From positions 1,054,001 through 1,118,000 of the forward strand of contig OX637624.1 of the NCBI GenBank assembly GCA_951802195.1: a stretch of 64,000 nucleotides of DNA, read 5' to 3'. Positions 36,837 to 47,605 of the stretch are shown one piece after another. Under the pieces are notes generated by a model. The model was not told where the DNA came from. It worked only from the letters and a program-made list of their open reading frames with translations, and searched no databases. Each line of letters opens with the position of its first letter. The first letter of the stretch is position 1. The translations under genes and the position numbers were made by a program. The stretch is from Tausonia pullulans. Taxonomy: Eukaryota > Basidiomycota > Tremellomycetes > Cystofilobasidiales > Mrakiaceae.

Positions 36837-39266
36837 TCAAACGCTGAATAGCCCAATGAGGAGGACTTCGTGGGCGTTCGGGTTTGTAGGATGAGTCGTC
36901 CAGTCGAGGATCTCGCAGTGGAGAATGTGATTGCCCTGGGGGATGCTCGAGTCCCGGTACATTGTCTGATAGCTGGGGAGAGCCGCATCGGACGTCAGGC
37001 AACCATCCTGAGAACAAAGGCGCAGAGGCAGCGACTCACTGTCCGACTGTCGATTTTTCGTTCCAGAAGCCGTCGATGCGAACCGAGTTCTCGCGGTCGT
37101 CACCGAGCCAGCAGTCGGCCGAACCAAGATCCAGTCGAGGACTCCGGAGCCAGTACATGTCGCTGACGGCGAGAGCAACACGGGAACGTAAGCTCGATCT
37201 CGAACGTCCGATCAGATCAAGAGTCCCACCACTCACATAACGCCGTCGACGAGCTGGACCTGGAATGCGATGCGATCGCCGACATTGGTCCCTCGCCAGA
37301 ACTTCTTTTCTCCGTTGTGGCCTGGCATCGTCCATTTCTCGAACCCATGCGTGAGCTCAGGGATCGGCTGAAGCGGCGATTTGGGCGCGTCCATCGAGGC
37401 GCAATTGGGCTTGGTCGAGGCCTCGACATGTGTTGGCGAGTAAGCGCGGTTGAGCCGTAGCTGAATGAAAGAGAGCGCAAAATTATGGTTCTCAGTGAAG
37501 GCAAAATAAAGCAGAAATCCTGAAATTGAGCGCACCCGAGGGATCATGTCGAGCTCATGGTGCTCCTTCTGTGGGACATAGGTAAGCTTAGTGGGCGGAG
37601 CCCGTGGTCGGTTGCTGTTCAGATAGCAGAGCTGAAGGAGACGAGACTGTCAGGTTAGGTTGTTCGCCCAGGTGTCAGACGCCATTGCGTGACAGACCTG
37701 CTGCTCGAGGTAGGCAACGACAAAGTCGGAGATGGCTAAGTAATGGACTGTCAGTCACGTCGACCTCGAGCGATATGACGAAGCAGCCGACAGGATGTAC
37801 CAGTGTGACCATCCTGATTAGGATGAATGAGGTCTCGCCGCTCTTGCACGTTGCCGTCGCCGTCGTATGTTTCATACACGAAGTAGTCTTTCAACGTCTC
37901 GGGCGACTGGATGATCATGGGGAGAAAGACGGTGCGTGCTGAGATGACCGGCACGTCATAGAACTCTGAACGAGTTGTGGGGCAAAGAGTGAAGTCAGCC
38001 AGCGGTCAGGACATGCATTGAGCCTCAGGATCCAACAAACGGGCAACGGGAAGCTGGGAATCGCCTCCAGTGGCTGCAGACGGGAGAGGTCAGTCGGTTG
38101 GGCAAGATGCTAGACATGATTGACCCAGCTTAAGCTTACTCATGACACCGTCGAGCTTGAAGGACTGGACGATAATGACGGCGGGCTTGGACGGGTACTC
38201 AAGGATAGAGCGAAGAAGGGTCTCGAAGTTTTCAAACATATCTTGGTTCCTGGATGGGGAAAGAGAGGATCAGACGTCGATCTTTCTGAAAGGGGGTAGA
38301 GGAACCGCGCACATGGAAAAATCGTTGATAGCAAACTCGAGCAGAACGAGGTCAGGGTCCTGATCGATGTGCTGGCTCTGCAAACATCAGAGGGGACAAT
38401 CAGCCGACCATCCAAGGGCCCAAGTAGGTAGGCAACGAACGTGGCAAAATTTGAAGTAGTCGCTCCCTCGAGCAGCGACTGATCCGTCGTCGTGCTTGTG
38501 GTCGTCGTGCGGGAAAGTCTGGTTGATCCAGTCAAAGATCTGATGATGCCATGTCGGACCGCTGATGCCGTGTCCCTTGGAGACTGGGGCGGAGAAGGAA
38601 GAACACCGAACGGGCTGCGTCAATGACAAAGGCTCATGTCGTCTCGCTAGGGAAAGCTCTCGGTCGATGTGCTGTTCGCAAATACGAAACAAGGAGCAGC
38701 GAAGCACGCTGGTGCCTGGCAAGCGGCGTTGACGCAGCGTCCACTCTCGGCGAGACGCGTAGAGCAGCAGCAGCAGCGAGACGCGTCTCTCCTTGCCTCA
38801 TTTTAAAAAGAATCGACTCACCCGATCCTCCCAGCACGGCCATTTTGATGGGTTGCCCGCTCCTGGCTTTTTCCAGGAAGCGACGGGTCCGGCGCGAGGT
38901 GCCATCGAACGCGCGCGAAAGGTCGAGATTGTCGCTAAGGGAGGAAAGAAAGAGCGGGATCAAGAGCCCTCAGCAACTGGGGCTCTGACATCCTTCGTTC
39001 CTTCTAGTACGCCAAACTGACCTCCCCCACAGTCGACAGCGCTCTTCGCTCGACAGACAACGGTCGCAGCCGTATGTCTCGTCGAGTCTCCCTCCACGGC
39101 CAATGGATCCAGCCAGAATCCTTGACGCCGACAAATGCGGGCCAACATACCAGGAGGGGAAGCGCCAGACGAAGAGGACGCCGGCGAGGAAGACGCCTAG
39201 GAGGAGGCGTAGGGGTTGCCGAGCGGTTCGGTAGGCGGACACTCGAGAGGACCTGGACAGGACCAT
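36837..39266 (-). CDS. SGNH/GDSL-type hydrolase with N-terminal membrane anchor
   Basis: Preferred start MVLSRSSRVSAYRTARQPLR at 39266 (an in-frame ATG at 39341 is possible). A basic tail and one membrane anchor (LLLGVFLAGVLFVWRF) suggest a type II secretory enzyme. The SGNH blocks are present: KMAVLGGSVSKGHG (catalytic Ser in GGS), LVLLEFAINDF (Asn block) and the Asp-His pair in RRDLIHPNQDGHT. A C-terminal beta-rich part ends HILHCEILDWTTHP...HEVLLIGLFSV. About a dozen exons. Family members are esterases or polysaccharide O-acetyl(de)acetylases. With glycosyltransferases nearby, a glycan O-acyl role is plausible, but that is inference. Confidence 0.78.
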
Positions 39267-41577
39267 GCCGGCCGGGGTTAAATTCGAAGTTGGAAGGAGA
39301 GCGGAAGGGAAAAGAAAGGGGGTGGGGGTCGGGCTGTCCAAGAGGCAGGCAGGTGGCCAACCGGGAGGAGCGGACGGGAATCAGGGTCGTTGCTGGTGTT
39401 AAGAGCGAGTGAGCGAGTGAGGGGAAGATGAATGTGCTTCCCGGAACCTCTTCAGGCGAGAGCGGAAGCGGGAATGGAGAGAGCCTGGGCCCATCGGGAT
39501 TCAAATTACCTGATCCGTCTTTTCATTTTCCACGGTTTTTCCGTCTTTTTAGGCCCTATCATTCTCCTCGAACAGTCGATCTGGCGATGACGGGTGCCGA
39601 CCTCAAAGAAGGAACAAGGTGTACTCATAGCAGAGCCATCGCGTTCGTCGTCAACGTTGCGTCATTTGCAGGACCCTGCCAGCTCGCCTGCAAGGTTCAT
39701 CGCATATACTCCGCCCAGTTTGTTGCTCACTAGCAGGAGTAGACCACGCACCACGCATATCCTCTCCTTTGGCTCGCGTGCTCACTCCGGGGCCTAATAC
39801 GTTTTCGTCGCACCCCGGTAAATTGTGAGAAAGGGTCAAGCCACAAGCAAGGTAGTTAGTTGCGTGACGGATCAAGCGATGACGGACCGCTGCATAGCGC
39901 TAGCAGAAGCAATTGTCGATGTGAGACGCTGAAGCGCATAGCATCCGGCTAGCTGGCCATGAGAGCAAAAAAAGATATAAAAGGCTGTCCGATAATTGCG
40001 GAAGAGCGGGAGTCTTCAACTGCGGTCCGTAGAATGCAAGTTTGTCAGCTTCACCAGCAGCAGCTGCGGAGCGTTGGCACTGCTGTCTCCGCGTCGACGG
40101 ACGGGAGAAAGAGTGGGCCAGTGGAGCAGCGGCCCTCTGCGTCTTTTAGGAAGACAGGCTGTCTGAATCACGCAGGGAATTGTGGGTGAGCGGCAAATAA
40201 TCGATCCTGATCATGATGATAAGACTTCTGGAAAGTTATTATTGAACTTGCATTTACTCTAATGGAGTCATCCAGGCCGGAGGATCGATTGTGCTAGTGA
40301 TCTGCCATTGGCAGCTGGCCCTAGCATAGTACAGGGGAGCACGCCGTATGTCGCAAGTCGGGTGGTCGGAAGACTTGAGGCTCTGTCTTGCTCAAATTCT
40401 GGAGAATGCCGCAGGGCAAATCCTTCATTTGAGTGGTCCGTGTCGCTGCCGCGCGCTCGAGATCAATTCCCGCAGGGGCCGTCAACCAGATAGAGGTATC
40501 AATCTCTTCAGCTAGAGGAACACCGCCACATTCGCTCGGTTCGGCTGCTATGTTGGTACTGCTTAACTCGGTAAGCGAGCTGTGACCGGAGGCGTCGCTC
40601 TGGCTCGAAACCGCCACAAGCACAGTGGCTCGCTCATCGTGCGTACACCTGGGAGCCGTGACGCTCGAGAATGAAGTACAGTTTCGTTACCTCTATTGTA
40701 GGAATGCAGATCGTCCGATCACGCATACGCGCACGTCAAGTGTCTTGAGGTGGTCGACACATCGTTGAGCAGAAGGGCTGCCCGGGAGATTGAATGAGCG
40801 AGCACAAGCGATGTCCTCGCTCTCACATTCTGGGAAGAAGACTTTTGCGATCTCATCGTCTCGATGGCCTCGGCCTGTGGCGCGGCGCGCGGCAGAATGG
40901 AAGGAGAGAGAAGTAATACGTAGACGCTCATGTCTTGGTCTGGTCTCTGGAGTTGTGGTCCCGATGACCTTTGGCACTGAGTGAAAGGAAAAAGACGCTC
41001 ACGAAGCGGCAGTGGTGCTTTGCCCGGCCGTGTCGGCCTCATCTAGACACGAATTAAACAGTCAGGTGGTGACATGCCGATCTCTGCGCCTCTGTCTCCC
41101 TTCGCCAAGCCCACGCTCGCTCGCTCGGAAGCTGGTTTCCTCTTCGGACGAAACTGGTGCAGTTACTTTCCCGTAAAAGACAACGGCAATGTCGCTCGTG
41201 CTGCAGCAGCAGCCACCCAAGAACATGAGTCGAAATCTCTGCCTGCTTTGCCTTCTGTTCTTTCCACTCCCAACCAGCACCAACTGCAGCCCACCGAATG
41301 TATACAACCAGAGGAAGTCCCTGTCTTCTTTATTAATTTACCCATCCGCCCCGACTTCATGTAAGTCTGTCTAGCGGGCATCGCATCATATGGTGTCGAC
41401 ATGTCGGCCGGCTCACTTCAACGAGTAGTAGCTCGTTGGCGATCTCGAAGATACCGCAGGCTGCAGGCTCACCTCATTCTTGTCATTTTCTCCTCTTCGG
41501 ATGACAGAGCCTGTTTCTAGATTCATCCGCGTCAACCCCTCTCGACTGAACTCAAAGCCCCGCCACCCCATTGTCCA
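39267..41577. other. Gap with weak minus-strand coding hints
   Basis: 2.3 kb between divergent genes. Minus-strand frames at 40321..40623 (for example EEIDTSIWLTAPAGIDLERA) and 40693..40977 (FFPECESEDIACARSFNLPG), with a possible acceptor before 41042, could be exons of one small gene. I could not find junctions that join them or a family, so no CDS is called. The rest is SGNH and 41.6-kb gene promoter. Confidence 0.3.
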
Positions 41578-44071
41578 ATGTTGCCGGACCCGGTTGAGGT
41601 GCAAAGCTGCGCCACTCCCGCCACGAACGCCTCCTCGAGGACCTCGGGTCTCCCAACCCGCTACACGCGGACCGCCACGACCACCAACACGAGCGATGGC
41701 CCTCTCTTATCTTCCCCGGCCTCGCCCACCTGCCTGCCTAGCGTCAACGCCTCCCCCCTCGGTGCAATGTGCAGCAGCCCTTGGCAGGTGAGTCGACCGA
41801 GCTTGTATGTAATAGCTCGCCCCTATTCCCATTTCGCCTTTTGGTGGCCCTGTTCGGCTCTTTTGCCAACGATCACAGGCCATAGACAGTAGTCGATGCA
41901 AGGTCAAGGGTTATGTCGAGTTTCGCAGCCTGCCGCCCTCTGCCTTTTCGCCTGTCGTTCTGTGTCTTGCGTTTCATTTCTTCGCCCGGCCCGGCTTTGG
42001 CCGTCCTTGACAATCACATCTTTGCGGGCGTGTAGACCAAAATTTTATTTTGTTCTATGCAGAATCGAGTCAATCTGAAGTGATCAATCCGCACACTCTG
42101 GATATTCTAAGCTGACGCCGTCTGTTGTCTCACCGCCACCGCCTCCCTTTCCTGCATTCTCAAATTCTAACTTCGACCTTCTCTCGTAATCGATCCCGGC
42201 CGGCGTCGGTCCACTTCTGGCTTCTGCTCGCTTCTTCCTTCCCTCACCCTCTCTCCCGGTCCTTCCTCTCTTACTCCCTGCTCTCTTGCCTCCTCCCGTC
42301 TCCTCTTTAGCCCTCTCCCCCCGATCCCATCCGCCAGTCACAGCCGCAGTTTTCCTCCCACCAGTCCTGGCCGGCGCTCGACGACTCGACCAAAGTGGAC
42401 GGCGGCCATATCCGCCCATTCTTCAGCCCCGGCCTCATCCCACCGTCGCCCTGGTCCGCCTCGAGGATGGCCTTGGCCGCCCCGCCGTCCATCTCCCTCG
42501 CTCCGTTTCCTTCTTACATTTCCGATGACTCAAACATAAGCGCGCTCGAGGCGTTATGCGAGTTTGAAGAGACATCTCCCGAAGCCCTCACTCCACCGGG
42601 GAATCCCTGGCTCGTCACTCGGTCGTCCGATCTAGGATGCATTGAGCCGCCGTCCAGAGAAGTCTTCGCTGGCATGCATGTATTCGACGGTCGTCGCGAT
42701 CTCCAGACCCCAGATCTCAGCTGGCGAGATTCTCCGGTCGACATCGACCTCTCACCGACAACGTCGACAGTCTCAATGATGGACCTTGAGAGCTCGCCTC
42801 TGTAAGTTCCCCTTGACATATCCCGCCTTGTTCCCCCCCTATTTCACATCTGTCTGCTGCGCTTCTACTCGAGCTGAGCCATGAACTCATAACTTACAGC
42901 TCCAGCTTCCCAGACCTCTCGCCTCTCACGAACCTACCGTCGTTACCGGGCTCGTCCATGGGCGCGCTCCAACATCCGTCTTCGGAGTCTGGATCCAACC
43001 TCGGTCTGGGACTAGGCCTCATGCCGTTCGAGGGAGGTACCTCGTTCGACGCAGCTTCCTTCTTTGCCTGCATCAGCGAATGTTCCCTTGCCAGCAACGA
43101 CATGTTCTCGGATGACGTCGCGGACCCATGGTCCTGCTTCCCCTCTACAGCGGCGGCTATCGCTGTTCCACCTGTCTCTGCAGCATTCGAGAATGAGCCG
43201 TGCCCTTGCCTATCTCCCCTCCTGCCAACGTACCAGGTCCCTCCAGCGATTCCACTTTCCGGCCTCCCTCCACCCCCGCCCTTCCCAATCTACAAGCCGC
43301 GCCCGGCTCGTCCCCCTCTCCTGAGGAACCAAAGCGCACCCTCCACGAAGATTTTGCTGGATATGGATTGCTCGCCTGAGGCGCCAGTTCGCATCAGCGG
43401 CCTCGCCAGCCACTTCAACCGGCCCTCAACGGATCGGAGGATGGCCGAGTCCTACCAAACGGGCGTTAAGAATGAACGGAGATCCCTCTCGCTCTCAGCC
43501 CAGGATAGCGCTGCTGATGTTCCAATCTCCACGACCGCCCCCAACGTCACCACCAGCGACATGCCTCCTCCCCCCTCATCCTGCTCTGTTCCTGATCAGG
43601 GCAAGTGCACGCTCGATTCGCCGAATCGCCGACCCTGTCACGAGTGTGGTCGATTCTACGCCTCGCGGCGTCCTGTGCGGAAAAAGAGGGCCTCATTCGG
43701 CGATTCGACGGACGAGCTCTCCGGCCTCGGCCTTGGAGATCGCTATAGTACTGCTGGAGGCGGACGTGCTAAGCAGCGAGCTGGAGGAGGAGGAGATGGA
43801 AGGGGGAGTTCGCTCGATGTCAAGCAGCAGAGGAGGAGGTCAGAGATCTTGTGGCAGGACAAGACGGACGGCGATCTCAATGCCTGGAAGCGGTATCGGT
43901 GAGCCATCTCGTCGACGAGTATGGTGCTTACCTTGCTGACACTAGTATACCTCTCTCTCTCTTTCTTTCCTTTGTTTGCTCAGCGTTGAGTCTGAAGAAC
44001 AATTGGGGGGGCTTTTGACGGCGTCTGCAAATCCAGGATCTCGCGTGGCTGCGCCGTCGAGGCGGCTGTAG
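41578..44071 (+). CDS. Unrecognised low-complexity protein with a CHECGRFY motif
   Basis: I do not recognise this protein. Exons 41578..41787, 42344..42801, 42900..43898 and 43984..44071 join in frame to 584 residues. Exon 1 (from MLPDPVEVQSCAT) has a strong gtgagtc donor but its intron is 556 nt; a start at 42467 (MALAAPPSISLAP) is the alternative. Most of the chain is Ser/Pro-rich and probably disordered. A short Cys-containing motif near the C terminus, RRPCHECGRFYASRRPVRKK, is followed by a basic stretch (KQQRRRSEILWQDKT) and NAWKRYRVESEEQLGGLLT. The tail exon 43984..44071 is chosen over reading through to 43902 because it is in frame with good splice sites. It could be a nuclear regulator; that is a guess. 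Confidence 0.55.
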
Positions 44072-44708
44072 CTCTCTTTCTGTGTCTTATAAGATTGAAA
44101 ATTACGTCGGCTCGAACTTCTCCCTTTACCTTGTTATATGTTGTGTGTCTCAGGCTTGTCTGGACTCTGAGGACTTTTATGGACCTGCAGGCGTACGCGC
44201 TAGCGATTAGTCGGACGCTCCTCTTTTTCCTCCCCTTCACTTCATCTTCCTCCTCTCTTTCGTCTGCTATGTACTCCCTCTGTTTTGAAGTTGTCAAATC
44301 GACGAAAAGTCCGCCTTCACCTTATTTCGATCTAAGCCGGAGCCTCGGCCGTTTAGCGACCCTTTTCATCCACTAGTTCTGGCCCCGCGGCGTGACGCCC
44401 CACGGCCTCCCCTGTTCTTCCCCTCCCCCCAGATTCGTGCCTTTCGCGTTGCGCTGTGGCGTCGAACGCCGCGCGTCAATCGGGGAGAGGAAAGGGGGAA
44501 GAAGAGAGAGAGAGGAAGCCAGATCTCAACCTTCTCTCCCTCTCTCCGCCATCCCTTCCACGTTCTCTTTACCTTCTTCTCTCCTCTTCCTCTTCCTCCT
44601 CCCGACGCCGCCCTATCCCCGCCCAGCCTCTTGTTCCCTGGCTCTAGAACAACCAGTCCCTTCGCCGCCGAAGGACGACCCACCTTTGCCGCTGACTTCC
44701 GCCTCAGC
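44072..44708. other. Promoter of the GT61 gene
   Basis: About 640 bases, strongly CT-rich from 44520 to 44630, as in many fungal core promoters and 5' UTRs. No other feature seen. Confidence 0.5.
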
Positions 44709-47176
44709 ATGCCCAAGCCGATCCTGGCCTCCCGAACCATGCGACGGGGACTCCTTTACCTCGCGGTTGTCGCCGCCGTACTTTTCTACCTCCTCAACCG
44801 AGGCTCCAGTTCTGCTGAGTATACGGGCGAATTCGTAAACCCGGCGGTGACCAAGGACGAGGACACGTTTAAGCCCAAGAAGGTGTGAGTGTTGGGCGAC
44901 GAAGCGAGCGACGGAACGAACGGGACGCGCGGTTGACGCGTGCAAGCGCTCTGAACCTCGCCTCCTCTGCTCCTCCTCTCACTGTCGACAGGAACCCGCT
45001 TACGGTGTCGCCCATTAAGTCGCCATACCCTATGACGGCGATCCCTGTCCAGGCGGCGGGCTTCTTCCACTTTACCGACCTCTACCTAATGGACGGCACG
45101 TACTACGTTGTCGTCGAGGACCCCACCGTGGAGGACCTTCCCGAGCTTCGTCAGATTCTGTCGACAGGTATTGCCCCGACTGCCGACAACGAGCCCGAGC
45201 GAGAGCCTACGCGTCGGGAGATGCGGTTCTTGAGCTTCGAGGAGGCCAAGACGATCCTCGGCCTCACGCCCGACAAGGAGCCAGTCCTCGAGATCCCGGG
45301 CTTTACAATCATCCTCAACGACCCTGGGCCTGGCTGTGAGTGGCTCCTTTTCGATCTCTGGGACGTGCTCTGGCCCTCCATGGAGACGTGTCTTAGCCAG
45401 CCGGCGCCTGGGTATTCGACCTCCCGCGCACGCGAGCGAAGGAGCCCCTATCGTGTCCTCGTCTGCATCTCGATAGCATCTCTCTCTCGCATGGAGAAGT
45501 TCCGGCGACATCTGAGAAGTGGGGAGAATCTCGGCAGCCTCTCCAACATGGTCTCCGAGGAGTCTCTCTCATCCCTCGTTCATTTATTGACTCACTCTCG
45601 CTCAACTCCGCCCTTTGCCTTGCACATATCCACAGTCTTCACCCACTACGTAAGTCCCGACGCTTCCTCGACCCTGCTCCAGGCCCCAAATTCTCCAAGC
45701 GCTCATTCTGACCTGCTCCCGGCCCTTTCGCTCCAGTACCACTATTGGGCTGAGCTTATCTTCGGCGCCTGGCGGTCATACACGCTCCCCTCCTCAGACC
45801 CGATGTCGCTGCCCCCGCCTCAGCGGATCGTCTTCCCGCACTCGACTGAGAAGGACTGGCGTGACAGGCACGGCATCAATGCATACCTCACCAAGCTCAC
45901 CTGGCCCGGTCTCTCAATGATGTACGAGAACGACTGGGTCGACTGGGAGGAATCTGGCCGTGTCTGGCGTTTTGAGCGGGTCGTCCTCGTCGACCGGTCG
46001 GTGAGTCTGGCTGTTGACAAAATGTGGGCAAGTCAAATCGTGTGTATGCTGACGTTTTGTCCATCTGTTTCCAGGCGGGTCACCGAGGACCCGCGTGCGG
46101 TGACCCTGGATGGTTCCTCAAGATGAACGCGTGAGTCCGGCTTTCTCTTGGGACGAGGATCTCGGAGCTGACTCCTCTTCTACGATTCTAGCGACATTCT
46201 CACTGCCCCGGCGACCTCTCCCAACTGGTACCAGCCGTCAGTAGCCGCCCCTCGGCGATTATCTGATACTGCTATCATATTGGTCCAGGCTGACCTTTTC
46301 TCTCTCTTGTGCCTCTCCAGCATTCGTCAGGCCGTCCTCAAGGCTCATGGAGCCGTCTTCTCTACGAGCAAGAAGCCCGTCATCACCTACATATCTCGCC
46401 AGGGTGAAGGTCGGTCTCTCCGCGAGTCGGACCATAAGGCGCTCGTCACGGGTCTCGAGACGCTCAAGGACAAGAATGAGGTCATCATCGCCAATATGGG
46501 CAGCATGTCGCTCAAGGAGCAGGTCCTTCTTGCGGGCCGAACGACGGTCATGCTCGGTGTCCACGGCAACGGTCTCAGCCACCTCGTCTGGATGGACCCG
46601 ACTCCAAAGTCAACCGTGTACGTCATTCCCACCTGTGATCGACGCAAACCACTAGTTAACGCATGACCCTTCGGACTTTTCAGCATTGAGATCTTCCCCG
46701 ACGACGTGAACCACAAACCTGGCTTTAACTACGACTGTTTGTAGCTCTTACAGCTCGCATTACGGCTCAAACTGACGACAATTTTTTTCTTTTTCGTGGC
46801 TGGTAGATGCCCTCCCGGCAATCTCTCTTGGTCTCAAACACTACTCCATCTCCAACAAGGACGCTGCTACGCCTGTGCGTTCCTCTCGTTTCCGCCTGCT
46901 GCATGAATTCGTGACTCACCGCACATGCTGCATGCTTAGCCCAACCATCCTGGCGTCTTCTTCCCGGACGATTTCCACCGAAAGTGAGTATCTTGCTTAC
47001 TCGAGTCATCGTCTCCCCTTGACTTATGCCTCGCATTTCTTTGCAGAGACATCACCGTCGTGCGTCGCTGCTGCCATCCCGTCCTCCACGCCAGCCTCCT
47101 CATACTGACCTCTACCCTTCTTTAGGATGCCGGCACTATCATCGGCATTATCCGCAAGCGCCTTGGTCAGGCTTAG
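44709..47176 (+). CDS. GT61 family glycosyltransferase, type II membrane protein
   Basis: Starts MPKPILASRTMRRGLLYLAV with a basic tail and membrane anchor (GLLYLAVVAAVLFYLL), so a Golgi-type enzyme. The catalytic region has the GT61 (DUF563) hallmarks: HYYHYWAELIFGAWRSY, RVVLVDRSAGHRG, KPVITYISRQGEGRSL, NMGSMSLKEQVLLAGRTTVM and the signature LGVHGNGLSHLVWM, then TVIEIFPDDV. It ends AGTIIGIIRKRLGQA. GT61 includes plant xylosyl- and arabinosyltransferases and animal EOGT; the donor and acceptor here cannot be read. About eleven exons; several edges are approximate. Same strand as RCC1 downstream. Confidence 0.88.
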
Positions 47177-47605
47177 ACATTGCCCTACTGGTGGTGGGGC
47201 GTGCATCCAATCAAGAGGGCTGATCCTCCGGACCTCGTTCTCTTCCTCTTACCCGTTCTTTATTTTCTTATTCGGCTCTCCCCTGTTTCTGGTGTATGGG
47301 CCTTCATCTCGACCGTCTTCCTTCCATATCTTTATTTGGCTTTGTTAGATGTGGCCGCGTGAAGGGGTAGTGTCAACGATGAATGAAAACTGCTGCGCTT
47401 CTCCTATTACTTTCTCTTTGCCTTTTCAAACCAGCATGTATGCGTTGAAGAAGGTCTGCAAGTTTACGATGTGGAAAGGGGCCGTTGCTTGACAACGCTC
47501 GGACACGTTTAAGCAATCTCCACGATGGCGCGCCTTCCCCTTGCCCTCTCCAGCTCCCATCCTCCCCTCCCTCTCCCAACCATCGCCCGTCTCCACCTCG
47601 CAGAC
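47177..47605. other. Gap between GT61 and RCC1
   Basis: About 430 bases: the GT61 3' flank and RCC1 promoter. An in-frame upstream ATG at 47525 could extend RCC1. Confidence 0.5.

Noticed and set aside
43891-43902. Read-through end of the 41.6-kb gene (stop at 43900..43902)
   Set aside because: The TGA overlaps a gtgagcc donor, and splicing to 43984 gives a coherent in-frame tail, so the spliced end is preferred.
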